A stretch of 33,777 nt of DNA from an uncultured Muribaculaceae bacterium (lineage in GTDB: Bacteria > Bacteroidota > Bacteroidia > Bacteroidales > Muribaculaceae). Made by a program: the position numbers and the translations under genes. This document shows positions 5,604 to 14,876 of the stretch, in pieces. Every line of letters starts with the position of its first letter. Positions within the stretch are counted from its first letter, which is position 1. The notes under the pieces are model-generated. The model searched no databases and was not told the origin of the DNA. It saw only the letters and a program-made list of their open reading frames with translations. The stretch is from the NCBI GenBank assembly GCA_910586975.1, contig CAJUKX010000029.1, forward strand, positions 1 through 33,777. The letters are read 5' to 3'.

Positions 5604-6341
5604 ATGAAGGCATTATTCTTAAGCGACTTGCATCTTGGTGCCGGGTACATTCAGGATCCGGCGGCACATGAGCGTAATATAGTAAACTTTCTCAATACCG
5701 AAGGAGTTACAGCCACACATATATACCTGCTGGGCGATGTGCTCGACTACTGGTTTGAATACCGTAATGTAGTGCCCCGCGGATTCATCCGTTTTTTCGG
5801 TGCTTTGGCCCGACTGGCCGACAGCGGTGTAAGGATTTTGTGGATGACAGGCAATCACGACATCTGGCTGTTTGATTATCTGAGAGATGAACTTGGAATA
5901 GTAGTGGTAGACGCTCCGTATATCGAACGCGAACTTGCAGGCAAACACTTCATATTGTCGCACGGCGACCGCATAGGCCACCCCGATTTCGGATTCAGAT
6001 TCATCTGCTCCTTCTTCCGTAACAAACTTTGCCAAAAGCTTTATTCGGGACTTCATCCCCGGCTCACGATTCCGTTCGCTCATAATTGGAGCAAACACAG
6101 CCGTGCAAAAAATTCGCAGATATCAGAGGAAATGATACAATCCATAGCCGAAACCGCCGATGAAATAGCGACGAAGCACCCCAAAACCGATTACATTATT
6201 GAAGGACATCACCATATAATGCTCGACCGCAAGCTACCGGTGAGCAATGCCCGGCTGATAGTTCTCGGCGACTGGATTGACAAATTTTCATACGCTGTAT
6301 TTGACGGCAACACTATGGAATTAAGGAAATATCACGCTTGA
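5604..6341 (+). CDS. lpxH: UDP-2,3-diacylglucosamine diphosphatase
   Basis: LpxH hydrolyses UDP-2,3-diacylglucosamine to lipid X and UMP, an inner-membrane-associated step of lipid A synthesis. The 245 residues match the family length. Metallophosphoesterase motifs are in order: SDLHLGA (Asp8, His10), GDVLDYWFEY, GNHDIWLF, the LpxH-typical SHGDRIGHPDFGFR with the following FFRN and HNWSKHSR segment, and EGHHHIMLD. There is no signal peptide, as expected for this peripheral cytoplasmic-face enzyme. It sits 4 nt after the SufT-like gene and is followed by the DUF4924-like gene on the same strand. Confidence 0.93.
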   Translation: MKALFLSDLHLGAGYIQDPAAHERNIVNFLNTEGVTATHIYLLGDVLDYWFEYRNVVPRGFIRFFGALARLADSGVRILWMTGNHDIWLFDYLRDELGIVVVDAPYIERELAGKHFILSHGDRIGHPDFGFRFICSFFRNKLCQKLYSGLHPRLTIPFAHNWSKHSRAKNSQISEEMIQSIAETADEIATKHPKTDYIIEGHHHIMLDRKLPVSNARLIVLGDWIDKFSYAVFDGNTMELRKYHA

Positions 6342-6378
6342 GTTTGTTATATATATAATCGATTTAAAGCATTACGAT

Positions 6379-6930
6379 ATGTTTATAGCTTCACAGAAAA
6401 GGAAAGAGAATATAGCCGAATATCTGCTGTATATGTGGCAGATTGAGGACATGATTCGTGCCAACAACCTTGACATTGACAAGATTAGAAAAAACGTAAT
6501 TGACAAATATCAGCTCACCGACGAACAACGCACTCAACTGGAAGAGTGGTATGAGTCGCTGATTGACATGATGCGTCGCGAGGATGTGGCTCACAGCGGC
6601 CATCTGCAGCTCAACAAAAATGTCATAATTCAGTTGGTACAGTTGCATAATGCGCTGCTAAAGGATCCTCGTTTTGCAGAGTATACCAAGCAATTTTATG
6701 CAACTTTGCCATTCATAGTGGAACTGAGATCAAAAGCCGGAACCGACCCCAAGGGCGAAATTGAGACTTGCTTCAACGCTCTGTATGGCATGCTCCTGCT
6801 CAGGTTGCAGTCCAAAGAAGTATCGGCCGATACGGAGAACGCAGTTAAACAGATCACCCGATTCATTGCCCTGCTCAGCCATTACTTCAAGCTTGATGAA
6901 AATGACGAGCTTTTCAAAGATGAAAAATAA
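6379..6930 (+). CDS. DUF4924-like conserved helical protein
   Basis: A 183-residue all-helical cytoplasmic protein that matches my memory of the Bacteroidota family DUF4924. It begins with an exposed helix (MFIASQKRKENIAEYLLYMWQIED) and contains an acidic central region and a C-terminal helix pair. There is no catalytic motif. It follows lpxH by 37 nt and its stop codon lies within the left arm of the terminator hairpin. Function is unknown. Confidence 0.85.
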   Translation: MFIASQKRKENIAEYLLYMWQIEDMIRANNLDIDKIRKNVIDKYQLTDEQRTQLEEWYESLIDMMRREDVAHSGHLQLNKNVIIQLVQLHNALLKDPRFAEYTKQFYATLPFIVELRSKAGTDPKGEIETCFNALYGMLLLRLQSKEVSADTENAVKQITRFIALLSHYFKLDENDELFKDEK

Positions 6931-6977
6931 ATTAACGGCGATTGACCTTAGACGTCAATCGCCGTTAATTTATTTTT
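6923..6977. terminator. Bidirectional terminator, 24-bp perfect stem
   Basis: Bases 6923-6946 pair perfectly with 6954-6977 around a 7-nt loop, with a GC core (ACGGCGATTGAC) and A/T-only outer arms. It overlaps the stop codon of the DUF4924-like gene and lies 8 bases beyond the end of the convergent flavodoxin gene. Confidence 0.9.
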
Positions 6978-6985
6978 ATTGGCTA

Positions 6986-7489
6986 TCAAAGATCCTTTTT
7001 CAAGCTTTCAACCCAACCGGCAATTCGTTTGTCAGTATCCTCGGGATGGTTGACCTCGTCAATAAGAAGACCTACGGCCTCGCCGCCGGGGACAGGGACT
7101 GCTTCAGAGGCATCGAACTTGTAGGGAAAAGTGTTGTATGTGCCTATCATGCGGGCGCCCGTTGTCTTGAATGCGTTGTAAATCACACCCACCGCACCGC
7201 AGAATGTATCACTCATGTTTTCATCGCCACAGCCGAATACGGCTACTGTCTTGCCGTTTAGGTTCAATGCTTTAACGGCATCGAGCATGTCATACCAATC
7301 GTCCTGCACTTCGCCGGAACCATAAGTGGGAGAGCCGAGAATGAGAAATTCGTAGTCGTCAAATTTGTCAGGACCGACCTTAGCTACGTCAAAGACGTCG
7401 GCATCAGCCACACCCATGGCTTTGGCTATGGCTTCGGCCACCTGACCTGTAGTACCTGTTGAGGTTGCGTAAAATATACCGGTTTTCAT
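6986..7489 (-). CDS. Flavodoxin (long-chain type)
   Basis: A 167-residue flavodoxin, a soluble FMN electron carrier that can replace ferredoxin. The FMN phosphate loop TSTGTTG is at residues 9-15, followed by SPTYGSGEVQDDWYD (first flavin-stacking loop) and GCGDENMSDTFCGAVG (second loop), with the 20-residue insertion characteristic of long-chain flavodoxins (around TYNTFPYKFDAS). Ferredoxin or pyruvate oxidoreductases are typical partners in anaerobes. It is monocistronic, divergent from the DUF6155-like gene. No clear TAnnTTTG box was found in its 120-bp upstream region, which may mean a different or iron-responsive promoter. Confidence 0.95.
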   Translation of the reverse strand: MKTGIFYATSTGTTGQVAEAIAKAMGVADADVFDVAKVGPDKFDDYEFLILGSPTYGSGEVQDDWYDMLDAVKALNLNGKTVAVFGCGDENMSDTFCGAVGVIYNAFKTTGARMIGTYNTFPYKFDASEAVPVPGGEAVGLLIDEVNHPEDTDKRIAGWVESLKKDL

Positions 7490-7617
7490 ATTTTATCTGA
7501 ATTTAGTTTATTTGCAAAACAAATAAAAACATACCTGAGTTCACTATTTTTCGCTTTTTAAAGACATGCAGAGTGTTTTTTTGATGCCAATCTAACATTT
7601 AATTAACAAAATTGATA

Positions 7618-7625
7618 TACATTTG
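7618..7625 (+). promoter_or_regulatory. -7 box TACATTTG immediately ahead of a start codon
   Basis: A perfect TAnnTTTG box that ends 4 nt before the ATG at 7630. Transcription should start at or next to the start codon, implying a leaderless mRNA. No TTTG occurs at -33. Confidence 0.5.
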
Positions 7626-7629
7626 CACT

Positions 7630-8145
7630 ATGTCAAAATCCGTATTAAAAAAAGAACTCGCGCGAATGTCACAAGAACAGCTTGTGCAGATAATTATTGA
7701 TGCTTACGACGCACGACAGGAGACCAAAGAATATTTTGAGTTTTTTCTGAATCCCGACGTAGAAAAGTTATTCGACAAATTCCGAAAAGACGTTATGAAA
7801 GAATTCAACCGCACGAAGTGGGGAAGATCCAAAGCAAGGGTAATTGTAATCAAACGTCAGGTAAAAAACTTCGAAAGCCTGAATCCGGGTCCGGAAGCCG
7901 TGATGGATATGCTTTTCTTCACCCTGAGCAATTTATGCCTTGTTGACAGCTACGCCCAGCTCACCCCGGCATTGCAAAACTATATTTCGGCACTTGTCAC
8001 ACATATTAAAGAACTTGCCGAGAAACATGAAACAGTATCGCAAACCATGGAACAGCTGATTGAAATGCAGTCCGACACAATTTTCACACGTCATGTGCGG
8101 AATATTCTCAAACTGAGTATCGAGAACGGCTTGAGTGAAGTATAA
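7630..8145 (+). CDS. DUF6155-like conserved protein
   Basis: A 171-residue, mainly helical cytoplasmic protein with MSKSVLKKELARMSQEQL at its start, YFEFFLNPDVEKLFDKFRKDV and a basic segment (FNRTKWGRSKARVIVIKRQVKNF). This fits the Bacteroidota family DUF6155 as I remember it. Function unknown. I chose ATG 7630 over the in-frame TTG at 7612 because that TTG lies upstream of the -7 box. The ATG is only 4 nt after the box, so translation may be leaderless. Confidence 0.8.
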   Translation: MSKSVLKKELARMSQEQLVQIIIDAYDARQETKEYFEFFLNPDVEKLFDKFRKDVMKEFNRTKWGRSKARVIVIKRQVKNFESLNPGPEAVMDMLFFTLSNLCLVDSYAQLTPALQNYISALVTHIKELAEKHETVSQTMEQLIEMQSDTIFTRHVRNILKLSIENGLSEV

Positions 8146-8185
8146 GAAATTATATATTTTAACGGTTAATATCGCATTTTTTGTC

Positions 8186-8193
8186 TAAATTTG
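8186..8193 (+). promoter_or_regulatory. -7 box TAAATTTG immediately ahead of a GTG start
   Basis: A perfect TAnnTTTG box ending 4 nt before the GTG at 8198, the same geometry (TTTGCAC then one base and the start codon) as at 7618-7630. It implies a leaderless transcript. Confidence 0.5.
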
Positions 8194-8197
8194 CACC

Positions 8198-10168
8198 GTG
8201 AAAAAAATATTACTTATTTTAATACTACTAACGTTCTCGCTGCCGGTTCTTCATGCGCAAGAGGAGGAGCACAAGAAACAGCCTGTGCTCCAACCATCGT
8301 TTGCGTGGCGCATGATTGAGCCACTGGGGCTGCAAGAGGATGCCACAATCGACACTCTGCCTGACAACTACGGACAGCGCAGCGTACCTTCAGCCGTATC
8401 GTCGGCATACGCCACCACAGGCAATCTGGGAGCTGAAGGTATAAATCTTATATGGAGCGAGCGGGCTCCACGCAGCGATTTCTTTTTCCGCGACGGTTTG
8501 AGGCCGTGGATTCCGTCGATAAACACCATGACCTTCTACAACACCCGCACTCCCATGACCCTGCTGAGCTACAATACTGCGGGCGGCCGCGATAATGCTC
8601 AGGAACGGCTTGGTGTAACATTCTCGGGAAACATAAATGCCAAAGCCCAGATTGGCGCGTTGCTTGATTATATCTACTCAAAGGGTTGCTATGCAAATCA
8701 GGCCGATAAAGACCTTATATGGGGATTCTCAGGATCTTATATGGGCGACCGATATGAGATGCAGGCATTTTATAACCATTACAACCTGCTTAATAAGGAA
8801 AACGGCGGTATTACCGATTCGCTGTATATCCTTGACCCTGCGTTGGTACAAGGCGGTGTAACAAAAGTAGACCCTAAGACTATCCCTACCCGGCTTACGG
8901 GTGCGCACACACGTGTGTCCGGCCAGGAACTTGTGGTGAACAACCGCTACAAAGTCGGCTTCTGGGAGGAGGAACGAGATGAAAACGACTCTGTCATAAA
9001 TAAAAAGTACATTCCCGTAACATCGTTTATTTATAATCTGAGATTCATCAGCGGCAAGCACATGTTCAGAAACACCAATCCTAATTCAGATTTCTTCAAA
9101 AATGTGTACCTGAATCCCGAAATGACCGCTGACTACAATTCATACTGGAGTCTGCAAAACACAGTGGGCGTGTCGCTGCTCGAAGGCTTCAACAAGTACT
9201 CAAAGTTTGGGCTGTCAGCATATCTTACATACGAGATAAACAAGTACACACAGACACTCGACACCCTCGACAGAGCTTCGATAGAAACCCTCACCCCCTT
9301 CCCCGAAGGAATATCATCAATCGACCCTAAAGCCACCGAAAACAAAGCATTTGTAGGCGCACAGCTCACCAAGCAACAAGGTTCGATTCTCAGATACTCG
9401 GCTACTGCCGAATTTGGCGTAATAGGAAAAGCAGCCGGCGACATAAGGGTAAACGGGCAAATTGACACCCGTCTGCCGTTGCGATTTGACACAATAGACG
9501 TTCAGGCCTTCGGTGCGTTTCGCAATGAAGCCACACCATATCTGATGCGCAATTACCTTTCGAACCATTTTATATGGCAGAATGACTTCGGAAAGGAACG
9601 ACGGTTCAACGTGGGCGGTTCATTGACAGTACCGCGCACCGGCACCCATATTTCGGCACAGGTAGAGAATATACAGAATTACGTTTATTTCAACAATCAA
9701 TTCCTCCCGGCGCAGCATTCAGGCTCGGTGCAGGTGTTCTCAGCCCGTCTCAAACAGGATATCCGCTTCAGAGCCTTCAACTGGGAAAACACAATCACCT
9801 ACCAGACCAGCTCCAATGACGAGGTGATATCGTTGCCGTCCTTGGCCGTATATTCCAATATGTACTTGAAGTTCAAGATAGCTACCCTATTCGTTCAGTT
9901 TGGCGTTGATTGTGATTATTACACAAACTATTACGCGCCCAAGTATCAGCCCGCAACGGCGTCATTCGCCAATCAGCACGAGATGAAACTCGGCAACTAT
10001 CCGTTTATGAACCTATATGCCAACCTCAAGTTGTCAAAAACCCGATTTTTCGTAATGTTCTCGCATATAAATCAGGGTTGGTTCTCAAACAACTACTTCT
10101 CTCTGCCCAATTATCCTTTGAATCCCCGCCGTCTGCAGATAGGCCTGAGTGTGGATTTTGCGGATTAA
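8198..10168 (+). CDS. Putative outer membrane porin (Porin_10-like)
   Basis: A 656-residue exported protein. The signal peptide is residues 1-20 (KKILLILILLTFSLPVLHA). The mature protein is dominated by amphipathic beta strands with aromatic girdles and ends in a strand finishing VDFAD. The N-terminal region after the signal is charged and leads into a FYNTRTPMTLLSYNTAGG segment; size and pattern agree with the Bacteroidota 'putative porin' family (Porin_10). It probably forms a large outer-membrane channel; the substrate is unknown. The GTG start is the only one that supplies a full signal peptide. It begins a same-strand run of envelope genes up to the MATE exporter. Confidence 0.85.
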   Translation: MKKILLILILLTFSLPVLHAQEEEHKKQPVLQPSFAWRMIEPLGLQEDATIDTLPDNYGQRSVPSAVSSAYATTGNLGAEGINLIWSERAPRSDFFFRDGLRPWIPSINTMTFYNTRTPMTLLSYNTAGGRDNAQERLGVTFSGNINAKAQIGALLDYIYSKGCYANQADKDLIWGFSGSYMGDRYEMQAFYNHYNLLNKENGGITDSLYILDPALVQGGVTKVDPKTIPTRLTGAHTRVSGQELVVNNRYKVGFWEEERDENDSVINKKYIPVTSFIYNLRFISGKHMFRNTNPNSDFFKNVYLNPEMTADYNSYWSLQNTVGVSLLEGFNKYSKFGLSAYLTYEINKYTQTLDTLDRASIETLTPFPEGISSIDPKATENKAFVGAQLTKQQGSILRYSATAEFGVIGKAAGDIRVNGQIDTRLPLRFDTIDVQAFGAFRNEATPYLMRNYLSNHFIWQNDFGKERRFNVGGSLTVPRTGTHISAQVENIQNYVYFNNQFLPAQHSGSVQVFSARLKQDIRFRAFNWENTITYQTSSNDEVISLPSLAVYSNMYLKFKIATLFVQFGVDCDYYTNYYAPKYQPATASFANQHEMKLGNYPFMNLYANLKLSKTRFFVMFSHINQGWFSNNYFSLPNYPLNPRRLQIGLSVDFAD

Positions 10169-10217
10169 TTTAAACAATTTTTATAAATATCAGTGCATCA
10201 GTAAGCAATTTTTTGTT

Positions 10218-10225
10218 TAACTTTG
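10218..10225 (+). promoter_or_regulatory. -7 box TAACTTTG of the SurA-like/ostA unit
   Basis: A perfect TAnnTTTG box 41 nt upstream of the ATG at 10267; -33 is not recognisable. Confidence 0.55.
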
Positions 10226-10266
10226 CCTGATATTTGAAATTAGCTTTAGCTCACAGATTTAATCTT

Positions 10267-11625
10267 ATGAAAATAAAGAAACTCCTTGCCCCGGCAGCTG
10301 TCCTCGCTTGTTCAGCGTTTGCATTCGCACAAAACAATATTATTGAGGAAGTTGCCTGGATTATCGGTGATGAGCCAATATACAAATCAGAAATTGAACA
10401 GGCATATCAGGATGCCCAGCAGGAACGCATGCCTATTGTGGGCGATCCCTACTGCGTGATACCCGAACAGATTGCTATTAAACGCCTTTTTCTGCATCAG
10501 GCCGACCTCGATACTGTAGAAGCTCAGGAAGCCATAGTACAGCAGCAGGTTGACGCCCAGCTCAACTATCTTATCACAAACCTCGGATCACGCGAAAAGG
10601 TAGAACAATATTTCAACAAGCCTTTTACAGAGCTTCGCGATTATTACACCACCGATGTACGCAATCGTTTCCGCATCAGCCAGGTAAGAAATTCTCTCAC
10701 CAAGAACCTCAAGGTAACTCCGGCAGATGTAAGAAAATATTTCGCGGAACTGCCCGAGGATTCAATCCCGTACATTCCCCTCGAGGTTGAAGTGCAGTTG
10801 GTCGCGATCCGACCCTCTATTCCGCGTCAGGAAATTGACGACGTCAAAGCTCGTCTGCGCGACTATGCCGATCGCGTGAACAGGGGCGAAAGCGATTTCT
10901 CTACCCTTGCCATCCTCTATTCCGAAGCTCCCGAGGGCATACGAGGCGGTGAAATAGGCTTTGTAGGTCGCGGACAGCTTGTGCCTGAATATGCAGCCGT
11001 GGCTTTCAACCTCAACGACCCCAAAAAAGTATCGAAAATAGTTGAGACCGAGTACGGATTCCATATCATTCAGCTTATAGAAAAGCGTGGCGACCGTATC
11101 AACACCCGCCACATACTGCTCCGCCCCAAGGTAGCCGACAAGGACCTCACCGAAGCCATTACCCGTCTTGACTCGGTACGCACTGATATCGTTGACAACA
11201 AGAAACTGACTTTTGAAGATGCCGCACGCTACATCTCTCAAGACAAAGATACACACAACTCGCGTGGCGTGCTCGTGAACAGCGAGACCGGTACCACACG
11301 TTTCCAGATGTCGCAGCTTCCTCAGGAAATTGCAAAAGCCGTAGGCACAATGGAACCAGGCGAAATTTCAAAACCGTTTGTAATGCGCGACCCCAAGCAC
11401 GACCGCGAAATGGTGGCCATAGTGAAACTGACCCGCCGCATCGACGCTCACAAAGCTAACCTTGGCGACGATTACCAGCTTATCAAAGATATGTATGAGG
11501 AAAGCGCAAGAGGTAAAATGGTGGAAGACTGGCTGCAGAAGAAAATCGCAGACACCTACGTGCGCATAGAAGACGGATGGCGCGGATGCGATTTCCAATA
11601 CAAAGGTTGGATCAAATCAAAGTAA
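10267..11625 (+). CDS. SurA-like periplasmic chaperone / peptidyl-prolyl isomerase
   Basis: A 452-residue SurA-type protein. A signal peptide occupies residues 1-22 (ending FAFA). Then comes a SurA N-terminal chaperone domain (IIEEVAWIIGDEPIYKSEIEQAY), helical to about residue 165, then a parvulin domain with EVQLVAIRP, AILYSEAPEGIRGGEIGFVGRG and EYGFHIIQLIEKR, and a second, divergent parvulin domain beginning NTRHILLRP. The family escorts unfolded outer-membrane barrel proteins. ATG 10267 gives the signal peptide directly; an upstream TTG-type start at 10234 would add a non-signal extension. It precedes the OstA-like gene by 21 nt, a context that supports outer-membrane biogenesis. Confidence 0.92.
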   Translation: MKIKKLLAPAAVLACSAFAFAQNNIIEEVAWIIGDEPIYKSEIEQAYQDAQQERMPIVGDPYCVIPEQIAIKRLFLHQADLDTVEAQEAIVQQQVDAQLNYLITNLGSREKVEQYFNKPFTELRDYYTTDVRNRFRISQVRNSLTKNLKVTPADVRKYFAELPEDSIPYIPLEVEVQLVAIRPSIPRQEIDDVKARLRDYADRVNRGESDFSTLAILYSEAPEGIRGGEIGFVGRGQLVPEYAAVAFNLNDPKKVSKIVETEYGFHIIQLIEKRGDRINTRHILLRPKVADKDLTEAITRLDSVRTDIVDNKKLTFEDAARYISQDKDTHNSRGVLVNSETGTTRFQMSQLPQEIAKAVGTMEPGEISKPFVMRDPKHDREMVAIVKLTRRIDAHKANLGDDYQLIKDMYEESARGKMVEDWLQKKIADTYVRIEDGWRGCDFQYKGWIKSK

Positions 11626-11646
11626 ACGGTTGTTCTAATTAAGGTA

Positions 11647-13344
11647 ATGAGAAGAGTATCATATATCATTCTCAGTACGCTAATTGTATTGTCGACGTGT
11701 GCTATTTTCGCTCATAGGCCGCAAGACAAGACAATAGAAATCAAGCCTCAGGTTCCTACAACCTCACGCAAGGGCGACAGCAGGGTCTTTCTTGACCATG
11801 CCGATGTGCTGTACAAACAAATTTCCGATTCATTCATGATCGTTTCGGGTAATGTACAGTTCACCAAAGGCCCAATGGTGATGAAGTGCGACAGCGCCCA
11901 CTTTTTCCCGGCAACCGAATCGTTTGACGCGTTCGGCAACATCTCGATGGAACAGGGCGACACCCTGTTTATCTATGCCGACGAGCTGAATTACGACGCA
12001 CCCCAAAGGATGGCCTTCCTGTATGCCAATGAAGGCAAAAAGGTGAGAATGATCAATCGTGATGTGACTCTTGAAACAGATGAGTTCACATACGATATGA
12101 ATACAGAGGTGGGCTACTATACTACCGGAGGTGTACTCTATGACCGACAAAACAAGCTGGTGAGCTTTGAGGGCGAGTACATGCCTTCGACCAAGGACGC
12201 CAACTTCTATGTTGACGTTATCCTTACTTCGCTTGGCAAGGAAGATACCCTTGTAATTTATTCTGATTCGCTTTTCTACAATACCGACAGCCATATATGC
12301 ACCCTGCTGTCACCAAGCGAAATCATCAATAAGCGCGGTACCATATATACAAGCGACGGACTTTACGACACCGACCTTGATACGGCAGCGCTATACCGCC
12401 GCTCGGTAGTACATACTCCCCAGGGACGACGCCTTACTGCCGATACCATATATTATGACCGCATGAGCGGCCTTGGCGAATGTTTCGGTATGATGGTAAT
12501 GACCGACTCGGCTCGTCAGGTCTCGCTTCAGGCCGATTACGGATTTTTCAATCAGTCCACCGACTCGGCATACGCCACCGGACGACTGCTCATAAAAGAA
12601 TATTCAAAGGGAGATACCTTGTATCTGCACGGCAAGCAGGTAAATGCTTACAGGGCCTTCGACTCCATTCCGGTTCCTGCCATTCCGGCCGACTCTGTGA
12701 GCGGCACTCCCGAAATTCCGGCATCGGTACGAATCGACACAACCAACATTGCCGATATATGGCCGCGTGTGCGCTTTTACCGCTCAGATATGCAGGGCGT
12801 GTGCGATTCGATGAGGGTTACAGGTCGCGACACCACCATGCGTATGTTCATCCACCCGGTGGTATGGAGTGAGCAACGCCAGATTTTCGGCAACCTTATC
12901 GAGCTTCACCTCAACGACTCTACCATAGACCAGGCCCGCCTGCCCAATTCGGGCTTCATGGCTCAGCAAATTGCCGATGACTATTATAATCAGCTTTCAG
13001 GCAAATCAATGATTGCCGACTTTGAAGGCGGAGAGCTGAAAAGTCTTTATATCGACGGTAGTGTTGAAATCATAACTTATCCTGAAGAAAACGACTCTAC
13101 TATAAATAAATTGGTTAAGGCCGAAAGCTCGTTCCTTCTGGCACGCTTCAACAAAAATACCACCGATTATATAAAGATGTGGCCTGAGACCACAGGCCGG
13201 GTAACACCATTGTTCATGGTTCGCCGTTCTATGCTATTTTTGCCTAAATTTCAGCTGTTTAAGGGCATCAGGCCTTTATCCCCGTCAGATGTGATGATCA
13301 TACCAAAGGCCATGGACGAACTGATGGAGGGTGATAATGGCTGA
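11647..13344 (+). CDS. OstA-like protein (LptA/LptD-N superfamily)
   Basis: A 565-residue exported protein with a signal peptide (residues 1-22, ending IFA) and OstA-like repeats that build a beta-jellyroll groove. Characteristic repeats are VFLDHADVLYKQ, SGNVQFTKGPMVMKCDSAHF, GDTLFIYADELNYDAPQRMAFLY, RDVTLETDEFTYDM and YYTTGGVLYD. LptA-type proteins bridge the periplasm to deliver lipopolysaccharide to LptD; this longer Bacteroidota form carries an extra C-terminal half that may replace part of other Lpt components. It is 21 nt downstream of the SurA-like gene and overlaps the MATE gene by 8 nt. Confidence 0.88.
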   Translation: MRRVSYIILSTLIVLSTCAIFAHRPQDKTIEIKPQVPTTSRKGDSRVFLDHADVLYKQISDSFMIVSGNVQFTKGPMVMKCDSAHFFPATESFDAFGNISMEQGDTLFIYADELNYDAPQRMAFLYANEGKKVRMINRDVTLETDEFTYDMNTEVGYYTTGGVLYDRQNKLVSFEGEYMPSTKDANFYVDVILTSLGKEDTLVIYSDSLFYNTDSHICTLLSPSEIINKRGTIYTSDGLYDTDLDTAALYRRSVVHTPQGRRLTADTIYYDRMSGLGECFGMMVMTDSARQVSLQADYGFFNQSTDSAYATGRLLIKEYSKGDTLYLHGKQVNAYRAFDSIPVPAIPADSVSGTPEIPASVRIDTTNIADIWPRVRFYRSDMQGVCDSMRVTGRDTTMRMFIHPVVWSEQRQIFGNLIELHLNDSTIDQARLPNSGFMAQQIADDYYNQLSGKSMIADFEGGELKSLYIDGSVEIITYPEENDSTINKLVKAESSFLLARFNKNTTDYIKMWPETTGRVTPLFMVRRSMLFLPKFQLFKGIRPLSPSDVMIIPKAMDELMEGDNG

Positions 13345-14764
13345 TCTCAGTCCCATTCAAGACGGTGAAAGCATCACCTTGCGCCGCCAGATATCACTGA
13401 CCGCACAACTGGCAGTGCCGGCTATCCTGGCTCAGCTGTCGAGTATACTCATGCAGTATATCGACGCCTCGATGGTAGGACGCCTTGGCGCCGACGGAGC
13501 TGCGTCGGTAGGGTTGATGAGCAGCTCGCTTTGGCTGTTCTGGGGTATCTGCTCAGCCGTTACCACCGGTTTTTCGGTTCAAGTGGCTCACCGTCTTGGG
13601 GCAAAACAGCAGAAAGACGCCCGCGTGGTTGTGAGGCAAGGCATTACATCGGTAGTGGCCGTTGGCCTGATTATGACCATCATAGGATTGAGCATAGCAC
13701 GATTTCTGCCCGCGTGGCTCGGAGGTAATGAAAGTATCAACGGCAATGCCTCGCTCTACTTCGCAGTCTTCATTGCAGCTTTGCCAATGCTGTCGCTCAA
13801 TTACCTTGCAGGCGGCATATTGCGAGCTGCCGGCAATATGAAGGTGCCCAGTCTTCTCAACGTGGGCATGTGTGTGCTCGATATAATTTTCAACTGGTTT
13901 CTCATCTTCCCTACCCGATCAATCACAATAGGCGATTTTGACTTTATGATGCCCGGCGCCGGCCTTGGAGTACTCGGAGCGGCCTTGGGCACGGTGATGG
14001 CTGAGGTTATAATATCAATCATAATGATGTGGTATATGATAACCCGACAGCGCGAGACAAGGCTCAAAGGCAATGAACGCGGAAGTTTCGTACCGTCGAA
14101 AACCGTACTGCGCAGAGCATTCAAGATTTCAGTACCCATGACATTGGAGCATGCCATATTTTGCGGTGCACAGATAATGATAACCGTGATTGTGGCACCC
14201 TTGGGTGTGGTGGCCATTGCCGCCAACGCATTTGCAGTAACGGCCGAAAGCCTTTGCTACATGCCCGGTTTCGGTATAGGCGACGCAGCGACTACCTTGG
14301 TCGGACAAAGCTACGGGGCCGGCCGCAAAGACCTCGTGGTGAGATTCTGCCACCTCACCGTATTGTTAGGAATTGTAGTGATGTCGTTCATGGGTGTTAT
14401 ATTATACTTCGGTGCCCCTGTAATGATGGAAGTCATGACCAATGTTGATGCAATAAAGAATCTCGGTGTTGAAGTGCTGAGGATTGAGGCCTGGGCCGAA
14501 CCTTTATATGCCGCATCAATCGTAGCCTACGGGGCATTTGTAGGCGTGGGCGACACCATGATACCCGCCGTGATGAATTTCGGCTCCATTTGGGCCGTAA
14601 GAATCCCGGCAGCCGCGCTGCTGGCTCCTACTGTGGGGCTGAAAGGCGTATGGATAGCCATGGCAATTGAACTGTCTTTCAGAGGCGGCATATTCCTGTG
14701 GCGTATGTTCAGCAAGAAATGGCTGCCCAAGACATGGCGGAATACCGCAAAAGTAAATGCTTAA
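13337..14764 (+). CDS. MATE family efflux transporter
   Basis: A 475-residue inner-membrane protein with about twelve membrane segments in two similar halves, as in NorM-type cation/drug antiporters. Family signs include AVPAILAQLSSILMQYIDASMVGRLG at the start of helix 1 and PMTLEHAIFCGAQI at the start of the second half. Start ATG 13337 has GGAGG at 13326-13330 six bases upstream, one of the few clear Shine-Dalgarno sites here, so it is preferred over the GTG at 13331. It overlaps the OstA-like gene by 8 nt, so translation is probably coupled. Substrate unknown; a flippase-type role for an envelope lipid is possible. Confidence 0.92.
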   Translation: MADLSPIQDGESITLRRQISLTAQLAVPAILAQLSSILMQYIDASMVGRLGADGAASVGLMSSSLWLFWGICSAVTTGFSVQVAHRLGAKQQKDARVVVRQGITSVVAVGLIMTIIGLSIARFLPAWLGGNESINGNASLYFAVFIAALPMLSLNYLAGGILRAAGNMKVPSLLNVGMCVLDIIFNWFLIFPTRSITIGDFDFMMPGAGLGVLGAALGTVMAEVIISIIMMWYMITRQRETRLKGNERGSFVPSKTVLRRAFKISVPMTLEHAIFCGAQIMITVIVAPLGVVAIAANAFAVTAESLCYMPGFGIGDAATTLVGQSYGAGRKDLVVRFCHLTVLLGIVVMSFMGVILYFGAPVMMEVMTNVDAIKNLGVEVLRIEAWAEPLYAASIVAYGAFVGVGDTMIPAVMNFGSIWAVRIPAAALLAPTVGLKGVWIAMAIELSFRGGIFLWRMFSKKWLPKTWRNTAKVNA

Positions 14765-14795
14765 AAACATATTACATTATTTTAATCCCGTTTTG

Positions 14796-14827
14796 TTTGG
14801 TATTTTCAAATTTGTGCATTAAATTTG
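14796..14827 (+). promoter_or_regulatory. Consensus Bacteroidota promoter of serC-serA
   Basis: TTTG at 14796-14799, a 20-nt spacer and TAAATTTG at 14820-14827 match the full -33/-7 consensus exactly. The leader before the serC ATG is about 40 nt. Confidence 0.85.
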
Positions 14828-14876
14828 CCCCTATAACCCAAAACTGAATAAAATATCACCTAACATCTTAACGGGT

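Noticed and set aside
7612..7629. Earlier TTG start for the DUF6155-like gene
   Set aside because: It lies before the -7 box and would add six residues not expected for the family.
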